64,000 nt of DNA from Pseudomonas lurida. GTDB lineage: Bacteria > Pseudomonadota > Gammaproteobacteria > Pseudomonadales > Pseudomonadaceae. Location of the stretch: the NCBI RefSeq assembly GCF_002563895.1, contig NZ_PDJB01000001.1:1099501-1163500 (forward strand), read 5' to 3'. A model generated the notes under the pieces. It saw nothing but the letters and a program-made list of their open reading frames with translations, searched no databases and was not told the origin of the DNA. Shown piece after piece: positions 20,499 to 29,880 of the stretch. A program made the position numbers and the translations under genes. Position 1 is the first letter of the stretch; each line of letters begins with the position of its first letter.

Positions 20499-21473
20499 TC
20501 AGCCCTTCCACACCTGCGGGTTCACCAGGTCCTGCGGGCGCTGGCCCAGCAGGGCGCTGCGCAGGTTGTCGAGGGCACGGTTGGCCATGGCTTCGCGGGT
20601 TTCATGGGTGGCCGAGCCGATATGCGGCAGCGTCACGGCATTGCTCAGTTGGAACAGCGGCGACTCGGCCAGGGGCTCTCGCTCATACACATCCAGCCCG
20701 GCACCGCGGATACGCTGGCTTTGCAGGGCTTCGATCAGCGCCGGCTCGTCCACCACCGGGCCGCGTGAAATGTTGATCAGGATCGCGCTGGGCTTCATCA
20801 GCCCCAGCTCGCGGGTGCTGATCAAGTGACGGGTCTTGTCGCTCAACGGCACCACCAGGCAGACGAAATCCGCCTCGGCGAGCAGCTCGTCCAGGCTGCG
20901 AAACTGCGCACCCAGTTCCTGCTCCAGCGCCGGCTTGCGGCTGTTGCCGCTGTACAGGATCGGCATGTTGAAACCCAGCCGCCCACGCCGGGCCACGGCC
21001 GCGCCGATATTGCCCATGCCGACGATACCCAGCGTCTTGCCATGCACATCGCAGCCAAACAACGACGCGCCGACGCTGGCTTTCCACTGGCCGGCCTTGG
21101 TCCAGGCGTCCAATTCGGCCACGCGGCGGGCACTGCTCATCAGCAGGGCGAAGGCCAGGTCGGCGGTGCTTTCGGTGAGCACGTCGGGGGTGTTGGTGAG
21201 CATGATCCCGCGCTCGTTGAAGTACGGTACGTCATAGTTGTCGTAGCCCACCGAGACGCTGGACACCACTTCCAGCTTGTTCGCCCCTTGCAACTGCTCG
21301 CGGCCCAGCTTGCGACCCACGCCGATCAGACCATGGGCGTGGGGCAGGGCTTCATTGAATTGAGCGTTGATATCCCCCAGCTTGGGGTTGGGCGCGATCA
21401 CCTCGAAGTCCTGCTGCAGGCGTTCGATCATTTCCGGGGTGACACGGCTGAAAGCGAGGACAGTCTTTTTCAT
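20499..21473 (-). CDS. D-2-hydroxyacid dehydrogenase (glyoxylate/hydroxypyruvate/2-ketogluconate reductase type)
   Basis: NAD(P)H-dependent reductase of 2-keto acids (324 aa from the ATG at 21473; an alternative ATG at 21488 adds five residues and neither has a good ribosome site). The Rossmann motif GMGNIG is at 152-157, and the catalytic triad is Arg237 (NISRGPVVDE), Glu264 (DVYEREP) and His284 (LPHIGSATHE). It closely resembles the GhrB/TkrA group, which acts on glyoxylate, hydroxypyruvate or 2-ketogluconate; the exact substrate is not decided by sequence. Monocistronic by spacing. Confidence 0.9.
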   Translation of the reverse strand: MKKTVLAFSRVTPEMIERLQQDFEVIAPNPKLGDINAQFNEALPHAHGLIGVGRKLGREQLQGANKLEVVSSVSVGYDNYDVPYFNERGIMLTNTPDVLTESTADLAFALLMSSARRVAELDAWTKAGQWKASVGASLFGCDVHGKTLGIVGMGNIGAAVARRGRLGFNMPILYSGNSRKPALEQELGAQFRSLDELLAEADFVCLVVPLSDKTRHLISTRELGLMKPSAILINISRGPVVDEPALIEALQSQRIRGAGLDVYEREPLAESPLFQLSNAVTLPHIGSATHETREAMANRALDNLRSALLGQRPQDLVNPQVWKG

Positions 21474-21596
21474 TGCAGGCGGGCTCATCGACTACGGAAG
21501 AATGCCAAGCACGCTAACATTCCTGGCCCCGGTTGTCAGGAGACGGCATACCTAAACTGGGCAGCGTCCCCATTGGGCCGGTGTTGCCAGATTGAA

Positions 21597-22565
21597 TCAG
21601 TTCGCCAGTCGCGCACCGCTGAGGCTGCCACTCAATTCATACGCCACCAGTTCCGCCTGGTGTGCCGCCAGAATCTCTGGCAGCGAGCCGCGCAGGTATT
21701 CCACCCAGGTCTTGATCTTCGCATCCAGGTATTGGCGCGACGGGTAGATGGCGTACAGGTTCAACTCCTGGGAGCGGTAGTTGGGCATCACCCTCACCAG
21801 GGTGCCGTTGCGCAGGCCCTCGATCGCCGCGTACACCGGCAGCAGGCCGATGCCCATGCCGCTGGTGATCGCGGTTTTCATCGCATCGGCCGAGTTCACC
21901 AGAAAGGGCGAGGTGTTGATTGCCACGCTTTCCTGGCCTTCGGGGCCGTTGAAGGTCCACTTGTCGAGCTGGATCACCGGGCTGACCAGGCGCAGGCAGG
22001 CGTGGTTGAGCAGGTCATCGGGGCGATGGGCGCAGCCCTTGGCCTTGACGTACTCCGGTGAGGCACAGGCGATGCTGTAGGTGATGCCCAGGCGCTGGGA
22101 CACGAAGCCGGAGTCAGGCAGCTCGCTGGCCAGCACGATGGACACGTCATAGCCTTCGTCGAGCAGGTCTGGCACGCGGTTGGCCAGGGTCAGGTCGAAG
22201 GTGACGTCCGGGTGGGTACGGCGATAGCGCGCAATGGCGTCGATGACGAAGTGCTGGCCGATGCCGGTCATGGTGTGCACTTTCAACTGCCCGGCAGGGC
22301 GTGCATGGGCGTCGCTGGCTTCGGCCTCGGCTTCCTCGACGTAGGCCAGGATCTGTTCGCAGCGCAGTAGGTAGCGTTTACCGGCCTCGGTCAGAGCAAT
22401 GCGCCGGGTAGTGCGGTTGAGCAAGCGGGTTTGCAGATGGGCCTCAAGGTTGGAGACCGCGCGCGACACATTGGCTGTGGTGGTATCCAGTTGCACGGCG
22501 GCGGCGGTGAAGCTGCCGGCTTCGGCCACGCAACTGAAGGCGCGCATGTTTTGCAAAGTGTCCAT
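21597..22565 (-). CDS. LysR-family transcriptional regulator
   Basis: DNA-binding regulator of 322 aa. The N-terminal winged helix (MDTLQNMRAFSCVAEAGSFTAAAVQLDTTTANVSRAVSNLEAHL) is followed by the LysR substrate-binding fold, closest to the CrgA/DmlR/AaeR-like subgroup (about 90-295). The C-terminus is about 20 residues longer than usual. It lies behind the 733-aa orphan gene on the same strand, with no divergent partner, so its target is unclear. The dehydrogenase gene downstream is a possible target. Confidence 0.92.
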   Translation of the reverse strand: MDTLQNMRAFSCVAEAGSFTAAAVQLDTTTANVSRAVSNLEAHLQTRLLNRTTRRIALTEAGKRYLLRCEQILAYVEEAEAEASDAHARPAGQLKVHTMTGIGQHFVIDAIARYRRTHPDVTFDLTLANRVPDLLDEGYDVSIVLASELPDSGFVSQRLGITYSIACASPEYVKAKGCAHRPDDLLNHACLRLVSPVIQLDKWTFNGPEGQESVAINTSPFLVNSADAMKTAITSGMGIGLLPVYAAIEGLRNGTLVRVMPNYRSQELNLYAIYPSRQYLDAKIKTWVEYLRGSLPEILAAHQAELVAYELSGSLSGARLAN

Positions 22566-22662
22566 GGAGTGTTCTCAAGGGAGATGCCAAATTGTGACAT
22601 GAAGTTGCGCGCAGGTGTGTATCCGCTGGGCGCTGTACCCCCCCGACATAAGTGGCGAAAGG

Positions 22663-24864
22663 TCAGGACAAGGTCCAAGCCGCACTGACGTTCGCCCTAT
22701 AGTGCGGCATATATTCCCGGAGCAAGTGATGGAAAGCCGCCCGTGCGCGGGCGCGGTTTTCACCGGTAGGCGCGTCGAGGGCGGCGTGGGCGTGCTGTAT
22801 CAGCGCTTCGGCGGCCCGGGTGAGTACCGGGCTGATGCGCTTGAGCGCGTCAATCTCGGCGGTCAGCGACGTACCGTGGGCCTGCCGGCCCAGGGTGTCG
22901 AGCAATGCATGAACGTCATCGGCGTGCCGGTCTACGTAATCGTCCCAGCCCGGCTGCTCATCGGGGTTTTCCAGGTAGCGGCGGGCGATTGGCAACAGAT
23001 GATCCAGCGAGTCGCTGCCTAGGCGTTCCTTGCGCAAGGTTTGCCGGGTGCGCAACGACTGCGCCTCGATGCCGCTGAACTGCTCGACCTGTTCCGGCAG
23101 CACCAGGTCGCGGTCTTTGTCCACCGTATGACGGGTATAGAGCACCACCGGTTGGCCGTGCTTGATCTTCACCAGCACTTGGGTGGACGAGGGTCTGGCG
23201 GGATCAAGCAGCGATTCGCTGATCGAGCGGACCAGGTGTTCCCAGTCGAATGCCTGCTCGCCAATGGCGCGAAGTGCTTGGTGCAGCATTTTCTTGACGA
23301 CTTGCCGGGATTTTAAAGGGGCAATATCGATTGTCAGGTAATCACCGCTCAGGTGCGGGTCATCGAGCTTGCGGTGGCTGACTTCAATCGCCACCCCTTT
23401 GCCTGCCCCGGCCTGCGACGAGGCCGTTACCCCGGCAGAGAAACTCTGCACCTGGGCCGTGGCGGTCAACTTGTAGACTTTCAGCGCATCGGGGCGCAGC
23501 TGTGCACGGTTGCGCTGGATCAGCGTGTGCAGTTCAGTATCCAGCGACCTATCGATGCGCGATTGTGCCTTGAGCAGCACATAGCGCTCCAGCAATGACT
23601 GGGCCTGTTTGTTGCTGGCGCGGCGGGTGGCGTTCAGCTCGGAGGCGGGCACCGGTGTGCAGACCTGCTGGGTGAATTGTGTGCTGGTGGCGCCTATGTG
23701 GTTTTTCATGTCGGCCAACAGCGCCAAAGGGTTGTCGTTGTAGTGCGTGTGCGAGGCCAGGCGGCGGAGTGCTAACTCAGGCGCTGTTTCATACAGGCCC
23801 AGGATGTCCAGGGTGATGTGGCGGTGAGTGCGTTGCAGGGTTGGCTTTATCGTGGTGTTGACCTGCAGGGCACTGAAGACATTCACCGTCGCCTTGTTAT
23901 GGGCCGTCAACGTGAAACCGCGTTCGGTGATCACCGGTTGGGAAGTGTTTCTTACGCTGGGCAGCTCGACATCGGTCAGGCCCGCGCCGGCCAGCGCAGC
24001 CCTGACATAGGGTTGGCTCAGCGCTGAGTAAGCCAGGTGTTTCTGCAGGTGATGGCTATCACGCAACAAACTGGGCAGGTTCTTCACCGTGCGACGGATG
24101 CTCTCGCTAAGAGAGGTGCGAACGGAATGGCTGCGGGCATCGGCGTACTGCTCCAGGTTGGTGTATTCGCAAGACGAAACATAGCCGATACCGAGTTGGC
24201 TGCGGGTCTGGAACTGCGCTTCGATCGATGACTTCAACTGTGCCTGCAGGCTGATGGCGCGCGTGCTTCTGATGCGCTGGTCGGCGCCGACCTCCAGGCG
24301 CGAGTCGGCTGCCAGCTGCGGCCCGGCACGCGTCTGCAGCGTTGGCTCCAATGCAAAGCTGTAGCCGATATGACGGTGGTTGCTGCGTTCGCCGCCGTTG
24401 CGGACATAGGCGAGTGCCGGCAATAGCTTTTGCGTCAGGCGCAGATGTTTGCCAGCGCTGACGGCTGCCCGAAACTGCCATTTGAGGGCGCGACACAGTG
24501 CATAGTCGGCTTCAATGCCCGGGTCCCGGGAGGTGCGGTGCCGGCGAAGCAGGTGTTCGGCCTTTTTGAAAAACGCGTAAAAATCCGGTAACGCCTCTAC
24601 CGACACCTCAAGGCTCGGCTCTGGGCTGGACAGCTTGTGGTGAAGCGCCTCTATCGACGCTCGATCGCGATGATAGCCCGCAAGCGGGATCAGCTTTTCC
24701 AGGACTCGGTCTGCGATCCAGCACACATCACGTTCCAGGGGGCGCATGCCGGGTTGCAGGGGGGCTGGCGAGAGGTGTAGCTGCCTGCGCAGAACGTCAG
24801 CGGTCTCTTGTGCAGGCGCGGGTATGGACGCCTCGAAAGGGCGTGCGTTGAGGACTGAAAACAT
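22663..24864 (-). CDS. Large orphan protein of unknown function (733 aa)
   Basis: I do not recognise this protein. The ATG at 24864 has a GGAG site 9 bases upstream. There is no signal peptide, lipobox or convincing membrane helix. Residues about 1-155 look mostly helical. From about 165 to 350, and again from about 490 to 560, there are long alternating polar/hydrophobic strands of the kind seen in amphipathic beta-barrels (for example SFALEPTLQTRAGPQLAAD and KVYKLTATAQVQSFSAGV). The rest is helical and rich in Arg, His and Gln. Only a handful of Cys occur. The alternating-strand pattern faintly recalls the barrel region of AvrE-type type III effectors, but no Hrp-box promoter was found and this link is speculative. 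Confidence 0.75.
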   Translation of the reverse strand: MFSVLNARPFEASIPAPAQETADVLRRQLHLSPAPLQPGMRPLERDVCWIADRVLEKLIPLAGYHRDRASIEALHHKLSSPEPSLEVSVEALPDFYAFFKKAEHLLRRHRTSRDPGIEADYALCRALKWQFRAAVSAGKHLRLTQKLLPALAYVRNGGERSNHRHIGYSFALEPTLQTRAGPQLAADSRLEVGADQRIRSTRAISLQAQLKSSIEAQFQTRSQLGIGYVSSCEYTNLEQYADARSHSVRTSLSESIRRTVKNLPSLLRDSHHLQKHLAYSALSQPYVRAALAGAGLTDVELPSVRNTSQPVITERGFTLTAHNKATVNVFSALQVNTTIKPTLQRTHRHITLDILGLYETAPELALRRLASHTHYNDNPLALLADMKNHIGATSTQFTQQVCTPVPASELNATRRASNKQAQSLLERYVLLKAQSRIDRSLDTELHTLIQRNRAQLRPDALKVYKLTATAQVQSFSAGVTASSQAGAGKGVAIEVSHRKLDDPHLSGDYLTIDIAPLKSRQVVKKMLHQALRAIGEQAFDWEHLVRSISESLLDPARPSSTQVLVKIKHGQPVVLYTRHTVDKDRDLVLPEQVEQFSGIEAQSLRTRQTLRKERLGSDSLDHLLPIARRYLENPDEQPGWDDYVDRHADDVHALLDTLGRQAHGTSLTAEIDALKRISPVLTRAAEALIQHAHAALDAPTGENRARARAAFHHLLREYMPHYRANVSAAWTLS

Positions 24865-25094
24865 TCGGGCACTCCAGAGGGTGGAATGCTCGTTATTCTG
24901 CTCGCCGGCATCGCACCGGGCTGTAGGGGGAATACCCCTGCGCCGGTATAAATAGCCCAACATCCTTGGCGCCGACCCGGATTATCGTCTGAACGGTAAC
25001 AAAGATTCACAGGAATGCCCGCTTATCGTTCCCCATGCCGCCCCCTAGAATTGCGCCACCTCTCCCCGCTATACCACCTCAGGAATTCGCAGCA

Positions 25095-26606
25095 GTGCCG
25101 CGTCGCATCAGCAGAGAGCTGAAGACTCTCAGTGTTTGGGCCTTATCGTTAGCAATCAGCGGCTGCATCGGAACCGGAGGAATCGCCCCCCAAGGCCAGT
25201 CCCTCAACGCCAGTAACCTGGCCACCGACGAAGCGATCCAGAGCGCCGCCCAGGATGCTCACTGGCCCACCGCGCAATGGTGGCAGGCCTACGGCGATCC
25301 CCAACTCAACCGTTGGGTCGACCTCGCCACCCAACACAGCCCGAGCATGGCCATGGCCGCCGCGCGGGTGCGTGAAGCACGGGCCATGGCCGGGATCGCC
25401 GAGTCGGCGGAGGCGTTGCAGATCAACAGCGACACCACCCTCAAGCGCCACAATTGGCCCAAGGATCAGTTTTATGGCCCCGGCGAGCTGAGCGGCGCCA
25501 ACACCTGGGACAACGCTGCGTCCCTGGGCCTGAGCTATGCCCTCGACCTGTGGGGCCGCGACAGCAACGCCACCGAGCGTGCCGTAGACCTTGCCCACAT
25601 GAGCGCCGCCGAAGGGCGCCAGGCCCAGCTCGAATTGCAGAACAACGTGGTACGCGCCTATATCCAGCTGTCGTTGCATTACGCCAACCGCGACATCGTC
25701 GCGGCCACATTGGCCCAGCAACAGCAGATTCTCGACCTGGCCAATAAGCGCCTGGACGCCGGGATCGGCACCCACTTCGATGTCAGCCAGGCCGAAACCC
25801 CCTTGCCCGAAACCCATCGCCAACTGGACGCCCTGAATGAAGAAATCGCCCTGACCCGTAACCAGTTGGCGGCATTGGCGGGCAAAGGGCCGGGGGAGGG
25901 GGCGACGTTGCAGCGTCCGACGTTATCCCTCGCCGCACCCTTGAAACTGCCGTCGAGGCTGCCGGCGCAATTGCTCGGGCAACGCCCTGACGTGGTCGCC
26001 AGTCGCTGGCAAGTCGCGGCCCAGGCCCGGGGCATCGATGTGGCCCACGCCGGGTTCTATCCCAATGTCGATTTGGTCGGCAGCCTCGGCTACATGGCCA
26101 CCGGTGGCGGCGTGCTGGAGTTCCTGGCGGGCAAGAAACTCAACTACACCGTGGGGCCTGCGATCACCTTGCCGATCTTCGACGGCGGTCGCTTGCGTGC
26201 AGAACTGGGCGAAGCCAGCGCCGGTTATGACATCGCTGTCGCCAAGTACAACCAGACCCTGGTCAATGCCCTCAAGGGCATCAGCGACCAATTGATCCGT
26301 CGCGAATCCATGGCTAAGCAATCCGCCTTTGCCGCGCAATCGGTGGCGTCGGCGCAGAAAACCTACGATATCGCGATGATCGCCTACCAGCGTGGCCTCA
26401 CCGACTACCTCAATGTGCTGAATGCGCAGACGTTGCTGTTCCATCAGCAGCAGATCGAGCAACAGGTCCAGGCCGCGCGCCTGAGTGCCCATGCTGAATT
26501 GGTGACGGCCCTGGGCGGCGGCCTCGGCGCCGGCGACGATGTGCCGCAAGACGCCAAGACCCTTCCGCGCAAGACCCCGGCGGCGCTGGCCGTGTTCGAT
26601 CACTGA
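25095..26606 (+). CDS. NodT-family outer-membrane efflux lipoprotein
   Basis: TolC-like outer-membrane channel of the OprM/NodT type. The GTG at 25095 gives 503 aa with a proper lipoprotein signal peptide (MPRRISRELKTLSVWALSLAISGC, lipobox SGC at 22-24); starting 60 bases earlier would put a Pro-rich stretch before it. Two outer-membrane-efflux repeats follow (about 55-240 and 275-475), with the typical WWQAYGDPQLNRWVDLA and LLGQRPDVVASRW motifs. It heads the operon with the FUSC permease, the DUF1656 protein and the MFP and completes a tripartite pump. Confidence 0.9.
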   Translation: MPRRISRELKTLSVWALSLAISGCIGTGGIAPQGQSLNASNLATDEAIQSAAQDAHWPTAQWWQAYGDPQLNRWVDLATQHSPSMAMAAARVREARAMAGIAESAEALQINSDTTLKRHNWPKDQFYGPGELSGANTWDNAASLGLSYALDLWGRDSNATERAVDLAHMSAAEGRQAQLELQNNVVRAYIQLSLHYANRDIVAATLAQQQQILDLANKRLDAGIGTHFDVSQAETPLPETHRQLDALNEEIALTRNQLAALAGKGPGEGATLQRPTLSLAAPLKLPSRLPAQLLGQRPDVVASRWQVAAQARGIDVAHAGFYPNVDLVGSLGYMATGGGVLEFLAGKKLNYTVGPAITLPIFDGGRLRAELGEASAGYDIAVAKYNQTLVNALKGISDQLIRRESMAKQSAFAAQSVASAQKTYDIAMIAYQRGLTDYLNVLNAQTLLFHQQQIEQQVQAARLSAHAELVTALGGGLGAGDDVPQDAKTLPRKTPAALAVFDH

Positions 26607-26616
26607 GTAGACTTTG

Positions 26617-28806
26617 ATGACTCCCTTGCCTGCACCGCTGCGCTGGCTGCATTCCCTTGAGTGGCGCCGTGGTTTTTTCGACTGGGCACGCAGCGATGGC
26701 GTGACCTGGGTGTACATCTTCAAGGTCCTGGTCGCCGCGTTCCTGACATTGTGGTTAGCCATGCGCCTGGAGCTGCCGCAACCGCGCACCGCGATGATCA
26801 CCGTCTTTATCGTGATGCAGCCACAGAGTGGCCAAGTGTTTGCCAAGAGCTTCTATCGTTTCCTCGGCACCCTGGCGGGGTCGGCGGTGATGGTGCTGTT
26901 GATCGCCTTGTTCGCGCAGAACACCGAGCTGTTCCTGGGGGCTTTGGCGATCTGGGTGGGCATTTGCACCGCTGGCGCGACGCGCAACCGTAACTTCCGT
27001 GCCTATGGCTTTGTACTGGCCGGCTACACCGCGGCGATGGTCGGCCTGCCGGCCCTGGCCCATCCCGACGGTGCCTTTATGGCGGCGGTGTGGCGGGTAC
27101 TGGAGATTTCCCTGGGGATCCTGTGTTCCACGTTGGTCAGTGCTGCGATCCTGCCGCAGACCAGCAGCGCCGCGATGCGCAACGCCTTGTACCAGCGCTT
27201 TGGCGTGTTCGCGCTGTTCGTCACCGATGGCCTGCGCGGGCGCAGCCAGCGTGAGGGGTTCGAGGCCAGCAACGTGCGCTTTATCGCCGAAGCGGTGGGC
27301 CTGGAAGGGTTGCGCAGTGTCACCGTGTTTGAAGACCCGCACATGCGTCGACGCAATGGCCGGCTCAGTCGCCTCAACAGCGAGTTCATGAGCATCACCA
27401 CGCGCTTCAACGCCTTGCACCAATTGCTGGAGCGGTTGCGCACGGATGACGCGGACCATGTGGTCGCGGCAATCAAACCCGGCCTGCAAGACCTTGCCGA
27501 AGTGCTTGATGGCTTTTCCGGTCGTGCGCTCACCAGCCCAGATGCGGCGCGCCTGGTCAATCAGCTGAGCGCCTACAAGGACGGCCTGCCCGCCAAGGTT
27601 CGTAGCCTGCGTGCGAGCTTCCAGGAGCAAAACCCCAGCGAAGCCGAACAGCTGGATTTCCACACCGCTTACGAACTGCTTTACCGCTTCGTCGATGACC
27701 TGCACAACTACGCGCAAACCCACGCTTCCCTGGCAGACCACAGCCATGCCCGCGAGCAATGGGACGAAACCTTTATCCCGAAAACCAACTGGCTGGCCTG
27801 CGCCGCCTCGGGGATTCGCGCGTCGTTCATCCTGATCGTGCTCGGCAGCTATTGGGTGGCGACCGCCTGGCCCAGCGGCGCCACCATGACCCTGATCGCC
27901 GCCGCCACCGTGGGCCTGTCGGCCGCCACACCCAACCCCAAGCGCATGGCCTTCCAGATGGCTTGCGGCACGTTGATCGGCGCGCTGGTGGGCTTCGTCG
28001 AAATGTTCTTCGTGTTTCCCTGGATCGACGGCTTCCCGCTGCTGTGCGTGATGCTCGCCCCGGTGATCATCTTCGGCGCGTTTCTCGCCTCGCGCCCGCA
28101 GTACGCGGGTGTCGGGGTCGGCCTGCTGATCTTTTTCAGCACCGGCTCGGTGCCGGATAACCTCACGGTCTACAACCCCTATACCTTTATCAACGACTAC
28201 ATCGCCATGGTCATCGGCATGCTGGTGTGCGCCGCGGCGGGGGCGATCATCCTGCCGCCCAACAGCCGCTGGCTATGGCGCCGGCTGGAGCAGGACCTGC
28301 GTGAGCAAGTGGTGTATGCGATCAGCGGCAAGCTCAAGGGCCTGGCTTCGAGTTTCGAAAGCCGTACCCGCGACCTGCTGCACCAGGCCTACGGCCTTGC
28401 CGTCGGCCAGCCGCAGGTGCAACGCGATTTGCTGCGCTGGATGTTCGTGGTGCTGGAAGTCGGCCACGCGATCATCGAGCTGCGCAAGGAGCAGGCGATT
28501 TTGCCGGTGCACCCGGCGTACGCCGAATCCCAGCCCTGGCGCCAGGCGATCCGGGTGATGGGCCGCTCGCTGGTGCGGCTGTTCCTGCAACCCAGCGCGA
28601 GCAACCTGGAGCGTGGCCTGATTGCCGTCGACCATGCGATCAGCCGTGTGCAGGCCACCGACGAGCCCTTCGCCCCGCACTTCGACACCTCGGCGCTGCG
28701 CCGGGTGAAGAGTTACCTGCACTTTATCCGCACCTCGCTTTTGGACCCGCAATCCCCCTTGGCGGCCCTCAAAGGCGCCACGCAAGGAGCCCTGCATGCC
28801 TCGTGA
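26617..28806 (+). CDS. FUSC-family inner-membrane efflux permease (AaeB-like)
   Basis: Inner-membrane exporter of the aromatic-acid-exporter/fusaric-acid-resistance family (PF04632 type), 729 aa. Two blocks of membrane helices (about 25-185 and 395-545) flank a large soluble region, and the second half begins with NWLACAASGIRASFILIVLGSYWVATAWPSG. It follows the outer-membrane factor by 10 bases and overlaps the DUF1656 gene by 11. The AaeB relatives export p-hydroxybenzoate or fusaric acid; the substrate here is unknown. Confidence 0.92.
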   Translation: MTPLPAPLRWLHSLEWRRGFFDWARSDGVTWVYIFKVLVAAFLTLWLAMRLELPQPRTAMITVFIVMQPQSGQVFAKSFYRFLGTLAGSAVMVLLIALFAQNTELFLGALAIWVGICTAGATRNRNFRAYGFVLAGYTAAMVGLPALAHPDGAFMAAVWRVLEISLGILCSTLVSAAILPQTSSAAMRNALYQRFGVFALFVTDGLRGRSQREGFEASNVRFIAEAVGLEGLRSVTVFEDPHMRRRNGRLSRLNSEFMSITTRFNALHQLLERLRTDDADHVVAAIKPGLQDLAEVLDGFSGRALTSPDAARLVNQLSAYKDGLPAKVRSLRASFQEQNPSEAEQLDFHTAYELLYRFVDDLHNYAQTHASLADHSHAREQWDETFIPKTNWLACAASGIRASFILIVLGSYWVATAWPSGATMTLIAAATVGLSAATPNPKRMAFQMACGTLIGALVGFVEMFFVFPWIDGFPLLCVMLAPVIIFGAFLASRPQYAGVGVGLLIFFSTGSVPDNLTVYNPYTFINDYIAMVIGMLVCAAAGAIILPPNSRWLWRRLEQDLREQVVYAISGKLKGLASSFESRTRDLLHQAYGLAVGQPQVQRDLLRWMFVVLEVGHAIIELRKEQAILPVHPAYAESQPWRQAIRVMGRSLVRLFLQPSASNLERGLIAVDHAISRVQATDEPFAPHFDTSALRRVKSYLHFIRTSLLDPQSPLAALKGATQGALHAS

Positions 28807-28996
28807 AATCGCGTTCCACGGCGTCTACATGCCGACCATGACCCTGATGTTCTTGATCGCAGCCGCGCTCGCCTGGGCGTTGGATCGCTTCCTGGCCGGG
28901 TTCGACCTGTACCGTTTTTTCTGGCACCCGGCGTTGTTGCGCCTGAGCCTGTTCGTTTGCCTGTTCGGCGCCTTGGCGCTGACCGTCTACCGTTGA
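28796..28996 (+). CDS. DUF1656/AaeX-family small membrane protein
   Basis: Protein of 66 aa with two predicted membrane helices (about 11-30 and 45-63) and the family start MPREIAFHGVYMPTMTLMFL. Genes of this family are almost always sandwiched between a FUSC permease and an MFP, as here, and probably assist the pump. The ATG overlaps the permease end by 11 bases, and the MFP follows after 10 bases. Confidence 0.9.
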   Translation: MPREIAFHGVYMPTMTLMFLIAAALAWALDRFLAGFDLYRFFWHPALLRLSLFVCLFGALALTVYR

Positions 28997-29006
28997 GAAT
29001 GCCCCG

Positions 29007-29867
29007 ATGAAAAAGTTTTTCAGCCTGCTCGCGACATTGCTGGTACTGGCCCTGGCGATCTGGATTGGCCGCACGCTGTGGGTGCATTACATGGAGACGC
29101 CCTGGACCCGTGACGGCCGTGTGCGCGCCGACATCATCAACGTGGCGGCCGATGTGACCGGTGAGGTGGTCGACGTCCCGGTACGTGATAACCAGCGGGT
29201 GAAAAAGGGCGACCTGCTCATGCAGATCGACCCCGAGCACTACCGCATCGCGGTCAAGCAGGCGCAATCGCTCGTCGCCTCCCGCAAAGCGACCTGGGAA
29301 ATGCGCAAGGTCAACGCCCATCGCCGGGCTGACCTGGATGCGCTGGTGATCTCCAAGGAAAACCGCGACGACGCCAGCAATATTGCCGACGCCGCGCTGG
29401 CGGATTACCAGCATGCGTTGGCGCAACTGGAAGCGGCCGAACTCAACCTGAAACGCACCCAAGTGGTGGCGGCGGTGGACGGCTACGTCACCAACCTCAA
29501 CGTGCACCGTGGCGACTACGCACGGATCGGTGAAGCCAAGATGGCCGTGGTGGATATGAACTCGTTCTGGGTTTACGGCTTCTTCGAAGAAACCAAACTG
29601 CCCCATATAAAAGTCGGTGATAAAGCCGATATGCAGTTGATGAGCGGCGAGACGTTGAAGGGCCACGTCGACAGTATCTCGCGCGGCATCTACGACCGCG
29701 ACAACCCCGAGAGCCGCGAGTTGATCGCCGACGTGAACCCGACCTTCAACTGGGTGCGCCTGGCTCAGCGCGTGCCGGTGCGCATTCACATCGATGAGGT
29801 GCCGGAAGGCGTGTTGTTGGCGGCGGGTATTACCTGCACCGTCATCGTCAACCCAACGCAACATTAA
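29007..29867 (+). CDS. AaeA-like membrane-fusion protein
   Basis: Periplasmic adaptor (286 aa) of the HlyD/EmrA type. An N-terminal membrane anchor (about 4-24) is followed by the first lipoyl half (VAADVTGEVVDVPVRDNQRVKKGDLLMQIDPEHY), a short helical hairpin and the second half (VVAAVDGYVTNLNVHRGDY). The C-terminus ends at the barrel domain. As the fourth gene of the efflux operon it joins the FUSC permease to the NodT-type channel. Confidence 0.92.
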   Translation: MKKFFSLLATLLVLALAIWIGRTLWVHYMETPWTRDGRVRADIINVAADVTGEVVDVPVRDNQRVKKGDLLMQIDPEHYRIAVKQAQSLVASRKATWEMRKVNAHRRADLDALVISKENRDDASNIADAALADYQHALAQLEAAELNLKRTQVVAAVDGYVTNLNVHRGDYARIGEAKMAVVDMNSFWVYGFFEETKLPHIKVGDKADMQLMSGETLKGHVDSISRGIYDRDNPESRELIADVNPTFNWVRLAQRVPVRIHIDEVPEGVLLAAGITCTVIVNPTQH

Positions 29868-29880
29868 CACCGTGGGAGCG

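Noticed and set aside
24865..25094. Hrp-box promoter upstream of the 733-aa orphan
   Set aside because: No GGAACC-N15/16-CCACNNA match on the minus strand; only a loose partial resemblance.
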